DNA of 64,000 bases from Azospirillum canadense (GTDB taxonomy: Bacteria > Pseudomonadota > Alphaproteobacteria > Azospirillales > Azospirillaceae). The stretch's first letter is position 1. The number at the start of each line of letters is the position of its first letter. Of this stretch, positions 46,247 through 54,207 are shown in pieces. A program made the translations under genes and the position numbers. The notes beneath the pieces were generated by a model that did not search any database, had not been told where the DNA came from, and worked only from the letters and a program-made list of their open reading frames with translations. The stretch is from contig NZ_JAOQNG010000003.1 in NCBI RefSeq assembly GCF_025961225.1, positions 496,001-560,000 on the forward strand, written 5' to 3'.

Positions 46247-48463
46247 TCAGCGGGGTTTGGGGTGCGGCGTGTCGCGCAATCCGCGGATGGACTGCATCCG
46301 CTGCTCCAACTCCTCGGTAACGATGCGCGCGTCGTCCCGGTTACGGACGACCCGGGGCGTGATCAGGACCAGCAGTTCGGTGCGCTCGGCGGTCAGATCG
46401 TTCGATTTGAACAGGTTGCCCAGGACGGGGATGTCCGACAGGATCGGCAGCCCGCTGGTGCCGTTGCTCCGCCGGTCGCGGATCAGCCCGCCGAGCGCGA
46501 TCGTCTCGCCGCCATGCACCGCGACGGAACTCTGAAGCTTGCGCTGCCGGATGGTCGGGGCGTCGATGTTGGACGTGGTGGTGGGAACGACGTCGCTCAC
46601 CTCCTGCACGATGTCGAGCGTCACAAGGCCGCCGGTGTTGACCCGCGGCGTGACGCCGAGGATGACGCCGGTGTCCCGGAACTCGATGCTGTTCACGATG
46701 GGTGCGTCGGGGCTGATCACGCTGCGCGACGACTGGACCGGGACGGGAACCTGGTCGCCGACCTGCAGGGTCGCCGTCTGATTGTTGAGCACCATGAGCT
46801 GGGGCGACGAGAGCACGTTCACGCCCGTGATGCTTTGCAGAGCGTTCAGCGCCACCTGGATATTGGCCGCGCTGTAGAAGTAGGAGAAGCCGGGAAAGGC
46901 CGGGCTGACAGCACCATTGCCGTTCGGCGTCAGGCGGAACTGGCTGCTGCCGCTCTTGAAGAACCATTGCAGGCCGTAGCGCAGCTCGTCGTTCAATGAG
47001 ACTTCCAGGATGGTCGCCTCGATCAGAACCTGCACCGGCACGACGTCCAGGCGCCGGAGGGCCGCCTGCACCATGCGGTATTCCCCCGCTCGGGCCAGGA
47101 TGAGCAGCGCGTTGTTCGATTCGTCTGCGACGACCCGGATCGAGCGGCCCCCCGACGGCTGACCGCCGGTCGCGTTGGAGTCGCCCAGTTCCAGGTCGTC
47201 CGCGGACGGGGCGGCTGTGGATGAAGACGCCGATGGGGACGGCACAGCCGGCGCGGGCGAGGACAGGTCCGTCCCGCCGGACGAACGGGTGCTCGACGAC
47301 CGCAGGATCTGGCTGCGCCCCATGGACGACGCGGCGGCCGAGGGGATCGACAGGGTCGACGGCGTCAGTCCCGGCGCCACGGCCGCCGGTCCGGTGACGG
47401 CAGTCTCGGCGGCGAAGATGCGGCCAAGGGCGCGGGCCAGGTTGGCGGCCCGGCCGTTCCGGACCGGGTAGACGTGCAGGGCGTATCCGGCGTCGCTCGG
47501 CTGGTCGAACTGGCGCACCCACAGCAGCGCCTCATCGAGGTAGGACGGCTGCCGGGCGATGACCACGACGGCGTTCAGCCGGTCGATCGGCACGAACCGG
47601 ACCATGCCGCCGTTCGGCCCGGACTGGGGCGTGCCGAACATGCCCGACAGGTCCCGGGCCACCGCCGACGCCTCCGCCTCCTGCAGGGGCTGGAGTGCGA
47701 AGGACATGCCCCGCATCCAGTCCACGTCCAGCACCCGGACGAGGTCGCCGAGGCTGCGGATGTCGTCGGGGGAGCCGGTGAGGAACAGCAGGTTGCGCTG
47801 CTCGTCGGCCACGATCTGGACGCCGGCCGGCGACAGAGACTGCATGATCTTCTGCACGTCGCCGGTGGTCACGAAGCGAAGCGGCACGGCGCGGGTTCCG
47901 AAGCCGCCCAATGTGGCGCCGGACCGCAGCGACGCCTCGCGCGCGGCGCCGTCCAGGGGCACCACCTGGACCATCGCCCCGTCCTGGAGGAGCGTCGCCC
48001 CGTTCATCTTCAACGCCTGCTCCAGCGCCGGCAGCACGGCCTCGCGCGCCAGCGGCCCCCCGGTCTGCAGCGTGACCGTCCCCTTTACCCGCGGGTCGAT
48101 GATGTAGCCGAGGCCCATAACGTCGCCGAGGACGCCGCGGGCGACCTCCCGCACGTCGGCATCCACGAAGTTGAGCGTGACGTCGCCGCCGTCCAACCGG
48201 GCAACGGCTGATCCGGCGGCGGGGCCGCCCGCCGGGGCTGGGGTGGAAGCGCCGGGGCCGCGCCGCACGAAGGGTGCGGGGGTTTCCCGCCGGATCGCAT
48301 CGCCCTCCCGGCTTCCCTGGACATCGCCTGTCAGAGGCATGGGGGGGCGCCCGGCCGTTTGGAATTCTTCCGATTGACGGGCCAGCAGCCGGTCCGGGGC
48401 AACGCACCCCTCCAGCAGCAGCGGCGCCAGGACGAGCGGCAGCCAGGCGCGCTTGCTTCTCAT
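46247..48463 (-). CDS. gspD: Type II secretion secretin GspD
   Basis: The outer-membrane channel of the type II secretion system (T2SS). 738 residues from the ATG at 48463; lipobox LLLEGC at about 16-21 suggests lipid anchoring. An N0 domain starts LNFVDADVREVARGVLGDVM; N1-N3 follow. A Ser/Ala-rich insert of about 60 residues splits N3 before a RSIRVVADESNNALLILA block. The secretin core has VPVPVQSSRSVIS, VNSIEFRDTGVILGVTPRVN and LPILSDIPVLGNLFK, ending TELLVLITPRVV. It is the last gene of the minus-strand gsp run. No pilotin gene is evident. Confidence 0.93.
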   Translation of the reverse strand: MRSKRAWLPLVLAPLLLEGCVAPDRLLARQSEEFQTAGRPPMPLTGDVQGSREGDAIRRETPAPFVRRGPGASTPAPAGGPAAGSAVARLDGGDVTLNFVDADVREVARGVLGDVMGLGYIIDPRVKGTVTLQTGGPLAREAVLPALEQALKMNGATLLQDGAMVQVVPLDGAAREASLRSGATLGGFGTRAVPLRFVTTGDVQKIMQSLSPAGVQIVADEQRNLLFLTGSPDDIRSLGDLVRVLDVDWMRGMSFALQPLQEAEASAVARDLSGMFGTPQSGPNGGMVRFVPIDRLNAVVVIARQPSYLDEALLWVRQFDQPSDAGYALHVYPVRNGRAANLARALGRIFAAETAVTGPAAVAPGLTPSTLSIPSAAASSMGRSQILRSSSTRSSGGTDLSSPAPAVPSPSASSSTAAPSADDLELGDSNATGGQPSGGRSIRVVADESNNALLILARAGEYRMVQAALRRLDVVPVQVLIEATILEVSLNDELRYGLQWFFKSGSSQFRLTPNGNGAVSPAFPGFSYFYSAANIQVALNALQSITGVNVLSSPQLMVLNNQTATLQVGDQVPVPVQSSRSVISPDAPIVNSIEFRDTGVILGVTPRVNTGGLVTLDIVQEVSDVVPTTTSNIDAPTIRQRKLQSSVAVHGGETIALGGLIRDRRSNGTSGLPILSDIPVLGNLFKSNDLTAERTELLVLITPRVVRNRDDARIVTEELEQRMQSIRGLRDTPHPKPR

Positions 48464-48566
48464 CCGGGCACCACGTCCGTCCACCACGTCCGCATGAGGG
48501 CGCAAGCGTTGCTTTGGCGGACGGGGAGCGACGCGGATGGTGCGGTGAAAGCCAATCCGTGCTCCG

Positions 48567-49085
48567 TTACTCGGCGGAAGCAGGACGCGTGGCACCGGAC
48601 TTTAGTACTAGGACAGATGTGTCGCCCTTGTGGGAGAATTTCACCCGGTCAGCGGCAATATCCGTTACCATCCAGCCCTCGATCTCTTGCCCAAGGCGCA
48701 ATTGAACGTTAGCTTGGTTATCCAGGCGCTTCAACACGGCAATCCGAATATGCGGATCCAGGATCACTCCCGTTAGTGCTACCGGGGGCGTCCCGGCCGT
48801 GGTCGGTCCGGCTTCCTGCGCCTGGAGATCGGCGGGCGTGGGCCGTCGGCTGCGGTTGAACAGCGGCCGTTCGAGAGTCTCGGACAGCGCGGCGCGGTCG
48901 GGGATCGACGATCCGGCCGGCGCAGCCGATGGAGCACCGGGGGCGGCGGCATCGGCCACGGCCATGTCCGCCCCGGCGGTCTCCCGCGGCGCCTCCATTT
49001 CCAGCAGGAGGACCCCCGCGGCGAGGGCGCAGGCCAGCGCGAGGACGGCGTCACGCAGGGGAAGGGCTCCGATGGGCGGCCTCAT
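48567..49085 (-). CDS. T2SS inner-membrane protein, GspC/GspN-like
   Basis: 172 residues: an N-terminal helix (VLALACALAAGVLLLE), a Pro/Ala-rich linker, then a small beta domain. LSETLERPLFNRSRRP and VALTGVILDPHIRIAVLKR with LRLGQEIEGWMVTDI match the homology-region domain of GspC/N proteins that contacts the secretin. No PDZ domain follows. Its position between gspM and gspD supports the role. It overlaps gspM by 4 nt at its start. Confidence 0.75.
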   Translation of the reverse strand: MRPPIGALPLRDAVLALACALAAGVLLLEMEAPRETAGADMAVADAAAPGAPSAAPAGSSIPDRAALSETLERPLFNRSRRPTPADLQAQEAGPTTAGTPPVALTGVILDPHIRIAVLKRLDNQANVQLRLGQEIEGWMVTDIAADRVKFSHKGDTSVLVLKSGATRPASAE

Positions 49086-49654
49086 GGTTGCTCGCTCCGC
49101 ATGTAGCCGTACAGGCTGAAACGAACGACGAGGTCGTCGGAGGAATTGCCATCGCCGCCGCGCACGATCGCTCCGACATCGACGTCGTCCACGAACAGGA
49201 CCGGCATGCCCGCTTCGAGGTCATAGAGCATGTCCTGCAGGCTCCGCAGGCTGAGTTGCGCGTCGGTGCGGATGGTGACCCGCTCGAACTTGCCTTCGAT
49301 CCCCGAGGGAAGGGTCTGGATGCTCGCAGGGCGCCCCCCGACGCTCGCCAGAAGGTTCTGGAGACGGTCCTGCAAGTCGGCCGCGACCAGCGTCGCGTTG
49401 CGGCCGTCGAGCAGCGCGCGGCCGTCCCCCGCGCCGGCGACCGTGAGACGGTCCAGATCGGCCTTCAGGGCCGCCTCGTCCCTCTCCCGCGCCCGGTACT
49501 GGACCAGCAGCCGGCTCGACTGCGCGATGGAGTGGCGGGCGGACCTGTAGCGGTCGACGATCGGCGCAACGACCGCGGCATAGGCCGTGGCCAGCAGGGC
49601 GGCCAGGATGAGCACGGCGATCCCCTGGCGAAGCGGGCGGCTTGGCGTCGTCAT
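49082..49654 (-). CDS. gspM: T2SS protein GspM
   Basis: 190 residues. One membrane helix (GIAVLILAALLATAYAAVVA, residues 11-30) leads into a helical linker and a ferredoxin-like periplasmic domain (VTIRTDAQLSLRSLQDMLYD, PVLFVDDVDV). It supports GspL at the inner-membrane platform. The start at 49654 overlaps the gspL stop by four bases (ATGA), and the stop overlaps the next start likewise. A longer open frame upstream is antisense noise in gspL. Confidence 0.85.
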   Translation of the reverse strand: MTTPSRPLRQGIAVLILAALLATAYAAVVAPIVDRYRSARHSIAQSSRLLVQYRARERDEAALKADLDRLTVAGAGDGRALLDGRNATLVAADLQDRLQNLLASVGGRPASIQTLPSGIEGKFERVTIRTDAQLSLRSLQDMLYDLEAGMPVLFVDDVDVGAIVRGGDGNSSDDLVVRFSLYGYMRSEQP

Positions 49655-50742
49655 GGCGCACCGGTCCGAAGGGTGGCGGCGATGGTGAAGCGCTCCAGCC
49701 CCGGCTCGCCGTCCTGGACGACCGGTGCCTGGAATCGGGCCTGACTGAAGACCGGCGAGCCTTCGAACCGCGCCAGGAGCAGCGCCGCCCGTTGCGAATA
49801 GCCGGAAAACTCGCATTGCCCGTCGGCGATCCGCAGGCTGGCCAGCCATGTGCCGTCGGGCATGACGCGCGTGAGTTCCTCCAGCACGACGAGGATCGGC
49901 GGTGTCTTCCGTCGTCGCTCGACGAAGATCTCGGCGTTTTCCGCCATGGTCGCGAGTTCGGTGCGCAGCCCTTCCACGCGCTCCGCCCGTTCCCGCGCGG
50001 CCGCGACCTCGGCGGAGAACGCCGCCGCCTGCCGTTGCAGGCGGACCAGGGGGTAGAGCGTCGCCGCCGACGCCAGAAGGAGGCAGAGAGCCGCCAGCAC
50101 GGCGGTGCGGACCGCCGGCCCCCGCCGCCCCGGCCCCTCCGCGGCGAGGAAGTCGATGGGACGCTTGTCCGCCCTCTGGCTGGCGACGCCGACGCCCACC
50201 GGCATCAGCCCGAGCGCGTCCGCCCGGCGCAGGGCCTCGGTCATCGTCGCGCGCGGCAGCAGCCACAGCGTGACGACGACGCGGTCCGCTCCCGCGCCGC
50301 CGGACTCGACGCGATGGTCGAAGGCGACCTCGTCGGCCCGGAACGGCGTCAGGCGATCCATGTCGAAGCGCAGCACGCCGCGCAGGTTTTCCGCGGCGGC
50401 GGCGGGCAGTGTGACGGTGCGGGCCAGGACCAGACCATCGGGCACGCCTAGGACGACCGGCAACCGCTCGGCCCCGGCGGCGCGAAGATGAGCCCGGACC
50501 GCGGTCCGCGGCTCGCTGCCGCTGGACAGGTCCACCGGTCCCAAGTCCTGCACGTCCCGGCGCCGCTTCACGGCGAATGACGGACCGCCATCATCCGACA
50601 AGTCCACCCACAGCCGGGCCGAATCCTGGTCGAGAAGGCGCAGGAGCGGTTGCGGAAGGAGGTCGCGCAGTTCCCCCACCCACCAGGCCAGCAGGGCCTT
50701 CGCGCCGGTGCCCAGGGAAGCCAGATGAAACGAGGCCGCCAT
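49651..50742 (-). CDS. gspL: T2SS protein GspL
   Basis: 363 residues. The cytoplasmic half has the actin-like fold that docks GspE (RRDVQDLGPVDLSSG, RLTPFRADEVAFDHRV). A single membrane helix (VRTAVLAALCLLLASAATL) sits near residue 215. A coiled linker (FSAEVAAARERAERVEGL) and a PilN-like periplasmic domain (DGTWLASLRIADGQCEFSGY) follow. It is coupled to gspM. The order L-M-C-D matches T2SS loci. Confidence 0.87.
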   Translation of the reverse strand: MAASFHLASLGTGAKALLAWWVGELRDLLPQPLLRLLDQDSARLWVDLSDDGGPSFAVKRRRDVQDLGPVDLSSGSEPRTAVRAHLRAAGAERLPVVLGVPDGLVLARTVTLPAAAAENLRGVLRFDMDRLTPFRADEVAFDHRVESGGAGADRVVVTLWLLPRATMTEALRRADALGLMPVGVGVASQRADKRPIDFLAAEGPGRRGPAVRTAVLAALCLLLASAATLYPLVRLQRQAAAFSAEVAAARERAERVEGLRTELATMAENAEIFVERRRKTPPILVVLEELTRVMPDGTWLASLRIADGQCEFSGYSQRAALLLARFEGSPVFSQARFQAPVVQDGEPGLERFTIAATLRTGAP

Positions 50743-50761
50743 ATTGTTGTCCTCGCCACGG

Positions 50762-51427
50762 TCAAGGCCGGATGCAGGCCCGCGGCTGCGCCGCCATGAA
50801 GCAGGGGGAGTCGCCGTCGAGCATCGGCGTCGCCACGAAGTCCGGCCAGAGACGCCCGTCGCCGGCCGGGAAGCTCACGGACACGCGGATCAGGCGGGGG
50901 AGGTGTGCCGGGTCGGGCCAGGCGTCCCACCATCGCGCCTCGCCCCCCTCGCCGGACGCGCCGAAATAGCGGAAGCGGAGGCCGCCCACCCGTTCGATGA
51001 GCGTCCGATCGCCCGGCGGTCCCGGGGAGGTCAGCGGTGTCCAGCGCAGGAGAAGGCGGCGCCCGGAGCCGGCATCCCCCCCGGTATCTGTGGTCCGCAG
51101 TTCGATCACGCCGTCGCCGTCGCCGAGCACCGAGGGGAGGGTGGTGACGAAGGCCAGCGCATCCGGGCGTCCGACGAACGGGACCGGGGCGGACCGCGGA
51201 GCGCCAGATGGTGGAGCGGCGGCCGGCGGCCGTGCCCCTTCTAGGCTTCGGCGTAGGAAGGACTGCGCCGCCTCGATGGTCATTGTGGCGTCGCTGTGAG
51301 CCGACGCCGCCTCCCAGGTCCGCGCGCTGAATCGCAGGCCGCCGTACATCACGGTCGTTAGCAGGCCCAGGAGCGACAGGGCGATCAGCAGTTCGAACAG
51401 GGTGAAGCCGCGCTGCCGGTCCATCAT
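50762..51427 (-). CDS. gspJ: T2SS minor pseudopilin GspJ
   Basis: 221 residues with a prepilin peptide: the N-terminus MMDRQRG is followed by FTLLELL-type FTLFELLIALSLLGLLTTVM, with Glu at +5. The globular part ends LIRVSVSFPAGDGRLWPDF. The ATG at 51427 overlaps the gspI stop by four bases. GspI, J and K form the tip of the pseudopilus. Confidence 0.88.
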   Translation of the reverse strand: MMDRQRGFTLFELLIALSLLGLLTTVMYGGLRFSARTWEAASAHSDATMTIEAAQSFLRRSLEGARPPAAAPPSGAPRSAPVPFVGRPDALAFVTTLPSVLGDGDGVIELRTTDTGGDAGSGRRLLLRWTPLTSPGPPGDRTLIERVGGLRFRYFGASGEGGEARWWDAWPDPAHLPRLIRVSVSFPAGDGRLWPDFVATPMLDGDSPCFMAAQPRACIRP

Positions 51428-51858
51428 GTTCCGGCCCCCAGGCGGACGGTGGCGAAGACGATGGAGCGCTCCCGCCACGCGTCGTTCCAGGCGACCGTCA
51501 CGACGACGTCGTAGGGGACCAGCGCCGGCCGCGCCCGTCCACTTACGACGGGGCCACTCACGAAGGGGCCTCTGGCGAAGGGCAGGGGCGGGGCGGAGGC
51601 CGGGGCGATGGCGACTTGCCAGCGGTACCCCTCGGGCGTGGCGCCGGTCCACTGGCCGGCGGCCAGCGGCCGGACCGTGCCGACCTCCGCGATCCGGCTG
51701 CGGGCGACGCCGGTGGCCGCGATCATGCGGTCGGCGGCGCTCGCCACGCCGAGCCCGTCGGCGAGGACGCGAAGGACGGCCCCGAGGACCAGCGCGAGGA
51801 TGGCAAAGGCCACCAGCACTTCCAGCAGCGTGAACCCTTGCTCGTCATGCCCGCGCAT
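51424..51858 (-). CDS. gspI: T2SS minor pseudopilin GspI
   Basis: 144 residues. The prepilin site is EQG^FTLLEVLVAFAILALVLG. SRIAEVGTVRPLAAGQW and PYDVVVTVAWND follow the GspI pattern. It is 6 nt after gspH and coupled to gspJ. Confidence 0.9.
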   Translation of the reverse strand: MRGHDEQGFTLLEVLVAFAILALVLGAVLRVLADGLGVASAADRMIAATGVARSRIAEVGTVRPLAAGQWTGATPEGYRWQVAIAPASAPPLPFARGPFVSGPVVSGRARPALVPYDVVVTVAWNDAWRERSIVFATVRLGAGT

Positions 51859-51864
51859 CCGCCG

Positions 51865-52452
51865 TCACTCCCCGACCGACACGCGGCCGCTCAGCCAGTC
51901 GATGGACAGCGAAGCGCCGCGCGATCCCTGGCGGAGGGTCAAGCTTCCCCCGGTCGACATGCCGTTGGGGAAGAAGCGGATAGCGCCCGTCCGGGCGTCC
52001 AGCCGCTCCTCCGCCGCGGAGACGATCGTCATGGTCGTATCCGGCGGCAGGCTGCGGGAATCGGCGGCACCGGCGACGCCGAAGCGCCCGGCATCGACGT
52101 CGAAGGCGACCACAACGTCCCGGTTCGTCGCGATGGCCTGGCTGCGGGCCTGCCGCAACACGGCGGCGATCTCCTGCGCCGACGCGCGCGTCGCAACGCC
52201 GCCCAGGCCGTGCGGTCCGAAGACCGGCGCGAAGCGCAGCAGGATCGCCAACACGGCTAGGACGACCAGAAGCTCCAGGAGGGTAAAGCCAAGTTCGGAT
52301 GAGGCCGACTCATCGGGACTTGATATCGGCGGCGACCACCGCCGCGCGGGCTCGTGCCCGCGGAGCCAAGCCGGCGGACGCCGGCGCCGGCGATTAAGGC
52401 CCGCTGATCGGTTACGATCAGCTTGAATTGATATAATATCCCGCTCCGCCAT
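51865..52452 (-). CDS. gspH: T2SS pseudopilin GspH
   Basis: 195 residues. The prepilin site, SSELG^FTLLELLVVLAVLAI, lies unusually far in, at residue 55, after an Arg-rich leader (LNRRRRRPPAWLRG). No closer start codon with a ribosome site is seen, so either the leader is long or a non-standard start is used. The body (QARSQAIATNRDVVVAFDVD, IRFFPNGMSTGGSLTLR) is typical GspH. Confidence 0.88.
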   Translation of the reverse strand: MAERDIISIQADRNRSAGLNRRRRRPPAWLRGHEPARRWSPPISSPDESASSELGFTLLELLVVLAVLAILLRFAPVFGPHGLGGVATRASAQEIAAVLRQARSQAIATNRDVVVAFDVDAGRFGVAGAADSRSLPPDTTMTIVSAAEERLDARTGAIRFFPNGMSTGGSLTLRQGSRGASLSIDWLSGRVSVGE

Positions 52453-52457
52453 GGCGC

Positions 52458-52898
52458 TCACCAGTTGGTCAGGTCGGTGTTCTCGTCCTCGCCGCCGGGC
52501 GTGTTGTCCGCGCCGAGCGAGTAGAGGTCGTAGGTCTTGTGCTTGCCCGGGATCACGTAGACGAACGGCTTGCCCCAGGGGTCGACGATCGCCTCGCGCT
52601 TTTCTAGGTAGGGACCCCGCCAGTTCGGGGCGCTGCCGGGCCGCTCGACCAGCGCTGCCAACCCTTCGGACTGGAGCGGGTAGCGGCCCACGTCCAGCCG
52701 GAACAGGTCGAGGCTGGTGCGCAGCTGCTCGATGCTGAGGCGGGCGGTGTCCGCCTTCGCGCGCCCGAGATAGCCGATCAGCTGCGGGCCGACCAGCGTG
52801 GCCAGGAGCCCAAGGATGGACAGCACGATCAGCAGCTCCAGAAGGGTGAACCCTTCCTCTCGCCGGCCCCATCGCGGGATGCGGTGTGCCTTCGGCAT
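52458..52898 (-). CDS. gspG: T2SS major pseudopilin GspG
   Basis: 146 residues, the main pseudopilus subunit. The cleavage site is REEG^FTLLELLIVLSILGLLATLVG. RYPLQSEGLAALVERP, DPWGKPFVYVIPG and DLYSLGADNTPGGEDENTDL match GspG; the last stretch holds the calcium-binding loop. The ATG at 52898 follows GGAGGTGA. The longer open frame upstream is made by a 15-bp tandem repeat and is not part of the gene. Confidence 0.95.
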   Translation of the reverse strand: MPKAHRIPRWGRREEGFTLLELLIVLSILGLLATLVGPQLIGYLGRAKADTARLSIEQLRTSLDLFRLDVGRYPLQSEGLAALVERPGSAPNWRGPYLEKREAIVDPWGKPFVYVIPGKHKTYDLYSLGADNTPGGEDENTDLTNW

Positions 52899-52913
52899 TG
52901 CGACATCACCTCC

Positions 52914-52988
52914 ACTCACCAGAACGGCACTCACCAGAACGGCACTCACCAGAACGGCACTCACCAGAACGGCACTCACCAGAACGCC
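52914..52988. repeat. 15-bp tandem repeat between gspF and gspG
   Basis: Five head-to-tail copies of ACTCACCAGAACGGC; the last has one change. The repeat fills the space from just after the gspF stop (52992) to the gspG ribosome site. Copy number could change by slippage and alter the spacing between the coupled genes. Confidence 0.92.
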
Positions 52989-52991
52989 GGA

Positions 52992-54206
52992 TCAGAACGC
53001 CAGCTGGTTGGCCTCCATGATGGCGGCCAGGATCGACCCCATGACGAACGCGATGATCAGGCCCATGCCCAGCGTCACCAGCGGAACGAGCAACGACAGC
53101 AGGCGCTGGACGGCGCGGCGGACCTCCCGATCGTGGATGTCCGCAACGCGGTTCAGCATGGTGGTCAGCGCGCCGCTTTCCTCGCCGATGCGCACTAGGC
53201 GCACCGCGAGGACCGGAAAGTTGCCGCAGGCGGCCAGCGGCTCGGCCAAGCCGCGGCCCTGCTTGACGGCCTCGGTGACGCCGGCCACGTCGGCGGCCAG
53301 CGCAGCGTTGGTGAGCGTCTCCCGCGCCATCGCCAGCGCCGAAAGGAGGGGAATGCCGCTCGCGAGCATCGCCGCCAGGGCGCGGGCGAAATGGGCGACC
53401 TCGGCGCGGGCGATGAGGCCGCCGATGACCGGCAGGCGGAGCAGCCGGCGGTGCAGACGCACCCGCGCCGCGGCGTTCCCCATGCGCAGCCGCAGCGCGG
53501 ACAGCGCGCCGACGAGGACGAGCGGGATCGTCCAGCCGTATTCGCGGATGAAGGCGCCCGCCGCCAGAAGCCAGCGGGTGGACGGCGGCAGCCGGTGCTC
53601 GGCCGCGGCGAACAGGGGCTCGAACTGCGGCAATACGTAGCCCAGCATCAGCACCAGCGAGACCACGATGCCGACCAGCAGGAAGGCCGGGTAGATCAGG
53701 GCGGAGCGGATGTCGGCGCGGAACTGGGCGCCGCGGTCGCGAATTTCCGCGAGCTGGGCCAGCGATGCCTCCAGTGTCGCCCCCACCTCGCCCGCACGCA
53801 CCAGCCCCACATAGTGGGCCGGGAACGCCGGCCCCTCTGCCACGAAGGCGTCGGCCAGCGTCGCCCCGCCGCGCAGCCGGTCCAGGACACGTTGCAAGAG
53901 CGCGCGCAGGGCCGGGCGGTCGGACAGCTCGGCCAGCGTCGCCAGCGCCCGGTCGACGGGCAGGCCGGCTTGCAGGAGCATGCTCAGCCCGTGCGTCAGC
54001 ATCGTGATTTCGTCCGTCCCGATGCGCCGCCGTGGCGAGGAGGGGAGGCGGGGCCAGCCGACGCGCAAGGCGGTCCGGTCGGCCCGGATCACCAAGCAGC
54101 CGAGCTTTTGCAGGTGGGAGACCACGGCCCCCTCGTCTGGAGCGTCCATCTCCCCCTCGATCAGAGCGCCGCCACGGCCGAGGGCCTTGTACCGGAACCG
54201 CGCCAT
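52992..54206 (-). CDS. gspF: T2SS inner-membrane platform protein GspF
   Basis: 404 residues with three membrane helices and the duplicated GspF/PilC cytoplasmic domain. The first copy has LTHGLSMLLQAGLPVDRALA and HYVGLVRAGEVGATLEASLA; the second has FARALAAMLASGIPLLSALA. The tail is LVTLGMGLIIAFVMGSILAA. The start is one base after the gspE stop. GspF links the ATPase GspE to pseudopilus assembly. Confidence 0.93.
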   Translation of the reverse strand: MARFRYKALGRGGALIEGEMDAPDEGAVVSHLQKLGCLVIRADRTALRVGWPRLPSSPRRRIGTDEITMLTHGLSMLLQAGLPVDRALATLAELSDRPALRALLQRVLDRLRGGATLADAFVAEGPAFPAHYVGLVRAGEVGATLEASLAQLAEIRDRGAQFRADIRSALIYPAFLLVGIVVSLVLMLGYVLPQFEPLFAAAEHRLPPSTRWLLAAGAFIREYGWTIPLVLVGALSALRLRMGNAAARVRLHRRLLRLPVIGGLIARAEVAHFARALAAMLASGIPLLSALAMARETLTNAALAADVAGVTEAVKQGRGLAEPLAACGNFPVLAVRLVRIGEESGALTTMLNRVADIHDREVRRAVQRLLSLLVPLVTLGMGLIIAFVMGSILAAIMEANQLAF

Positions 54207-54207
54207 G

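Noticed and set aside
52899..52979. N-terminal extension of gspG with repeated VLVSA units
   Set aside because: It is an artefact of the 15-bp tandem repeat; the true pseudopilin start at 52898 has a good ribosome site.
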